Shown here: positions 24,147 to 26,357 of the stretch, piece by piece | Position numbering within the stretch: position 1 is the first letter of the stretch | Layout: every line of letters begins with the position of its first letter | Source of the DNA: Pelargonium nanum | Taxonomy: Eukaryota > Streptophyta > Magnoliopsida > Geraniales > Geraniaceae | Assembly (NCBI GenBank): GCA_036897485.1 | Contig: JAYMTF010001099.1 | Span: forward strand, 1-26,357 | Length of the DNA: 26,357 nt | Direction: 5' to 3' | Program-made: the position numbers and the translations under genes | The notes under the pieces: model-generated | The model's database searches: none | Told to the model about the DNA's origin: nothing | The model's input: the letters and a program-made list of their open reading frames with translations, nothing else

Positions 24147-25543
24147 CTACATCAGCTTGTAGTAGCAGCTGTTACCAGTGAGAAGAATCTGATAGCCTTT
24201 TCCACAGGGACACTTGAACTGAACAGTAAAACACTCCCCCACTCTCTCCACACTCACCAATTCTTCAGGGTCTGCCTCAGGGACATCCTGCAACAACACA
24301 TAACAAAGACACATAGTGTTGTTAATACTAAAAAGAACCATTTTCCCTTTGGTGTTATGAGAAAACACACAGCAAATTTAGCTTTTTAACATTGTATTTC
24401 ACTACTGAAATCCCCAAGAAGACCAAAGTATTAACAGGTTTTGCAATTTCCAACTTAAATTTACTGTAAACACAGAAGATTCAAGAATTCCTCCAAAAGA
24501 GACTATATATAAATCTAATCTTTTGAAGAGTGCTAGTACCTTTGCCATGTTATTGCCATCCTCAGAGCCAGCATTGGCATCTTCTTCTTCTTCGTGCGCG
24601 ACTTCATTGCACCACTGACCCATCACGGCCAAATGATCCTTCATTCTTTTCAGCCTCTGCATTGCAACCAAGCCACCAACAACAGAAAATAAAAAATCAA
24701 GAACCATTTTGGTTAATAAGCCATTGACAAGTGAAACAGTGTAAGAATTTGTTGGGATACCCTGGAATCAGAACCCCCTTCCTCGATGAAATCAGAGCTC
24801 TTCGGACAAGCGGAGACCTTTGGCGGAGTCCGGAATGCGGTGAGGTCAGACACTGTTCTGCGGAGACTCGGTGGAAGAGGCGGCAATGCGGAGCCCGACC
24901 CGCTCCATTTCTTCGGTGACGGCGTTTCTGGGTTAATACCCATTTTCAAATTCTGATCCGGCGAACGAGGTACTGCCGGCGGCTGGTTGGTCGGAGCCAA
25001 GTCAGAAACGGACCGGCGAAGAACCGGGATCGATTGGGCATGAGTCTGTATCCCGATCGAGGTGGGAAGAGAAATCTTGGAGAAACCACTGAGATGGCAG
25101 TCTTCCTGTTCGACGAAATGCCCCTTCGGCGAAGAAGCTTCCGGGGACTGCGGAGGCACCGGAAGCGGCGGTTTGTTGGGGTCGGAATCGCAGCGGCGGA
25201 GGACTGGGTACGATTGGGCGTGGAGCAGGGCGGGAAGAGAGATCTTGGAGACGCCACGGAGATCGCACGGGTCCTGTTCGACGAAAAGCTTCTTGGGTCT
25301 GGGCTCGGAGAATGTGGCGGCTGAGGGGGTTGAATCCGGGAGAGAGGAGGAAGAAGAGGGCGATCGTCGTTTCATGGAATTGGAGCCGCAGGTGGTGTAG
25401 ATTGGGCGGTGGGTGGCGGAGGCATTGTCGGAGGAGTTGAGACGGAGCAAGGCGATGAGGGCGCAGGACTCTAAGGCCTCGAGGTACTCTGGATCTTGGA
25501 AGATGGGCAGCTCCAAAGGCGATTCTTGATTCAGATCACTCAT
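24147..25543 (-). CDS. Unnamed plant protein with repeated LRR-x-x-SD motif and CPCGKGYQ C-terminus
   Basis: Three minus-strand exons (24761-25543, 24540-24656, 24147-24287), with phase-0 GT-AG introns, encode 346 aa. I do not recognise a named family; similar proteins are, to my memory, annotated only as uncharacterised in plants. The N-terminus is acidic (MSDLNQESPLELPIFQDPEY), followed by a Ser-rich stretch. A block FVEQ-x-x-C-x-L-x-G-x-SKISLP ... HAQS-x-PVLRR-x-x-SD occurs twice, at residues 86-121 and 142-182. A third short copy, PSLRRTVSDL, is at 225-234. The segments between are Pro-rich. Exon 2 encodes a charged segment (RLKRMKDHLAVMGQWC, then an acidic run). Exon 3 ends with ECFTVQFKCPCGKGYQ, whose Cys spacing (CX7CXCX10C) could bind metal. 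No signal peptide or membrane helix is seen, so it is probably soluble. The LRR-x-x-SD sites look like basophilic kinase or 14-3-3-type sites (inference). A TATA box lies about 100 bp upstream. Confidence 0.85.
24842..25288 (-). repeat. Coding duplication inside the unnamed gene
   Basis: Copy A (25181-25288) and copy B (24998-25120) are similar at both DNA and protein level. For example, on the plus strand GGGAAGAGA(A/G)ATCTTGG occurs in both, about 168 bp apart. Copy B carries a 5-6 residue insertion (SIGIQT) before HAQS. A remnant third copy (24842-24871) keeps only LRRTVSDL. The frame is kept throughout, which suggests selection on the motif. Confidence 0.8.
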
Positions 25544-26112
25544 TTTTGTCTCTCTAGATTCTTGATTCTTGGTTTGTGTTTGCGGAATTGGATATATGTA
25601 GGTTGGTTGACATGTTGCAGAGTGGGAGACTAGGCGAGGGTGGCTATATATAGCCTATGATTATACGTCTACGTCATTTACAGTAGTTGCCTCACCTTAT
25701 GGAAATTGCATATGGATATCTTTTTTTGATAAATGCATATGGATATCATGTTCTTTAATCATATGTAATTCACATGTCATGTTGTTATATAAAAAAAATG
25801 TTCATTTTTCATTGTAATGCACGAAGAATTTGAAATATGAAAAGAGGAAAAGGAATCTAAGCCACATTATTTTTGGCTTAGCCTTCAAACCAATGAGGCG
25901 ATAACATCTCATTTAATTTCATCCATACCCACCCAAGTGAATTGGTGGGAGGGAGCGACCCGCCCGAATCTAATAATTTTAATGAGGTGTCACCACCTCA
26001 ATAAAGTATTCCTCATATGAAAAATTCATCATTCGAAGATTTTGATTGATGAAATGTGAGATTTTAAAATGCACGGTAAATTATTTTATAATGTTCCATT
26101 TTATTATAACTA
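25544..26112. promoter_or_regulatory. Upstream region of the unnamed gene (no other gene seen)
   Basis: Besides the TATA box and TGACGT core, the stretch holds a direct repeat TGCATATGGATATC at 25707-25720 and 25734-25747, 27 bp apart. The rest is AT-rich with no coding exon or RNA gene recognised. Confidence 0.5.
25645..25652 (-). promoter_or_regulatory. TATA box of the unnamed gene
   Basis: TATATATA inside the palindrome GGCTATATATAGCC lies about 100 bp before the ATG at 25543, giving a predicted start near 25615 and a leader of about 70 bases. A TGACGT core (25671-25676, minus strand), the type bound by TGA/bZIP factors, lies about 25 bp further upstream. Confidence 0.6.
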
Positions 26113-26357
26113 CTAGTTTGTATCCCGTGCGTTGCACGGGCACATGAAATGATTTTTTTGTTTGTTATACACGGATTGTTACTACTGTTCAAGTACAATA
26201 AGATCGGTTTATGCACGTAATATACATAAAATACAGTACTCTTCTACAAAGTATGATCAAACTGATAACTCGTACAAAAAAAATTAAGAAATACAAGGTA
26301 ATTTACTTTCATTCATCCATTCAAATGAGAAATCATATTGTTGACCTCATCCCTAAT
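26113..26357 (-). mobile_element. Helitron 3' terminus (element continues beyond the window)
   Basis: On the minus strand the sequence reads CCCGTGC-AAC-GCACGGG, a perfect 7-bp-stem hairpin (26140-26124), then ATACAAA and CTAG, followed by T (26112). A GC-rich hairpin shortly before CTRR with insertion next to T is the defining 3' end of Helitrons, and this CCGTGC..GCACGG type is common in plants. The element body should extend rightwards to a 5' TC end outside the window; no helicase coding is seen in the 245 bases present, so it may be non-autonomous. Confidence 0.72.

Noticed and set aside
25034-25400. Plus-strand frames in the GC-richer part of the unnamed gene
   Set aside because: Shadows of exon 1 on the other strand; the minus-strand frame is longer, has a TATA box, and continues through two good splice junctions.
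1-26357. CRISPR array, operons, rRNA or complete tRNA genes
   Set aside because: No evenly spaced repeat-spacer pattern or RNA gene was seen; the genes are spliced plant nuclear genes.

Overview
The window is nuclear DNA of a flowering plant, almost certainly a eudicot and possibly a rosid such as Rosaceae (the lineage is inference only). It is AT-rich, has long introns with GT-AG borders, U/A-rich leaders, microsatellites and transposon debris, and holds four multi-exon genes that I could join exon by exon with an unbroken frame. There are no prokaryotic features.

Layout. 1-1526: upstream region of a MYB gene, with a Z-DNA-like dinucleotide tract at the left edge, a cluster of W-box cores, a 36-bp imperfect palindrome and a 13-codon upstream ORF. 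1527-2834 (+): R2R3-MYB transcription factor of the MYB61/50/55/86 type, 3 exons, 379 aa. 4672-10080 (-): pectin acetylesterase (CE13/Notum family), 12 exons, 433 aa, with complete Ser-Asp-His residues; two of its introns carry tandem duplications. 10081-14136: about 4 kb without a gene, holding a possible SINE-like fragment and a decayed LTR-like stretch. 14137-23030 (-): GPI ethanolamine phosphate transferase 3 (PIG-O type), 20 exons, 973 aa, with one GC-AG intron, several very short exons, and a Stowaway-like MITE in intron 11. 24147-25543 (-): a plant protein I cannot name, 3 exons, 346 aa, with a duplicated motif ending in LRR-x-x-SD and a cysteine-containing C-terminus. 26113-26357: the 3' end of a Helitron, on the minus strand, that runs off the right edge.

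The last three genes lie head-to-tail on the minus strand and the MYB gene converges on the first of them. The themes overlap loosely: MYB61-type factors act on cell-wall and mucilage programmes, the esterase edits pectin, and PIG-O completes the GPI anchors used by many wall proteins. Plant gene order is rarely functional, so I treat this as probable coincidence.

I found no clearly new biological system. The best candidates for a second look are the unnamed repeat-containing protein, the uORF ahead of the MYB start, the GC-AG intron in the PIG-O gene, the Helitron terminus, and the rearranged MITE.
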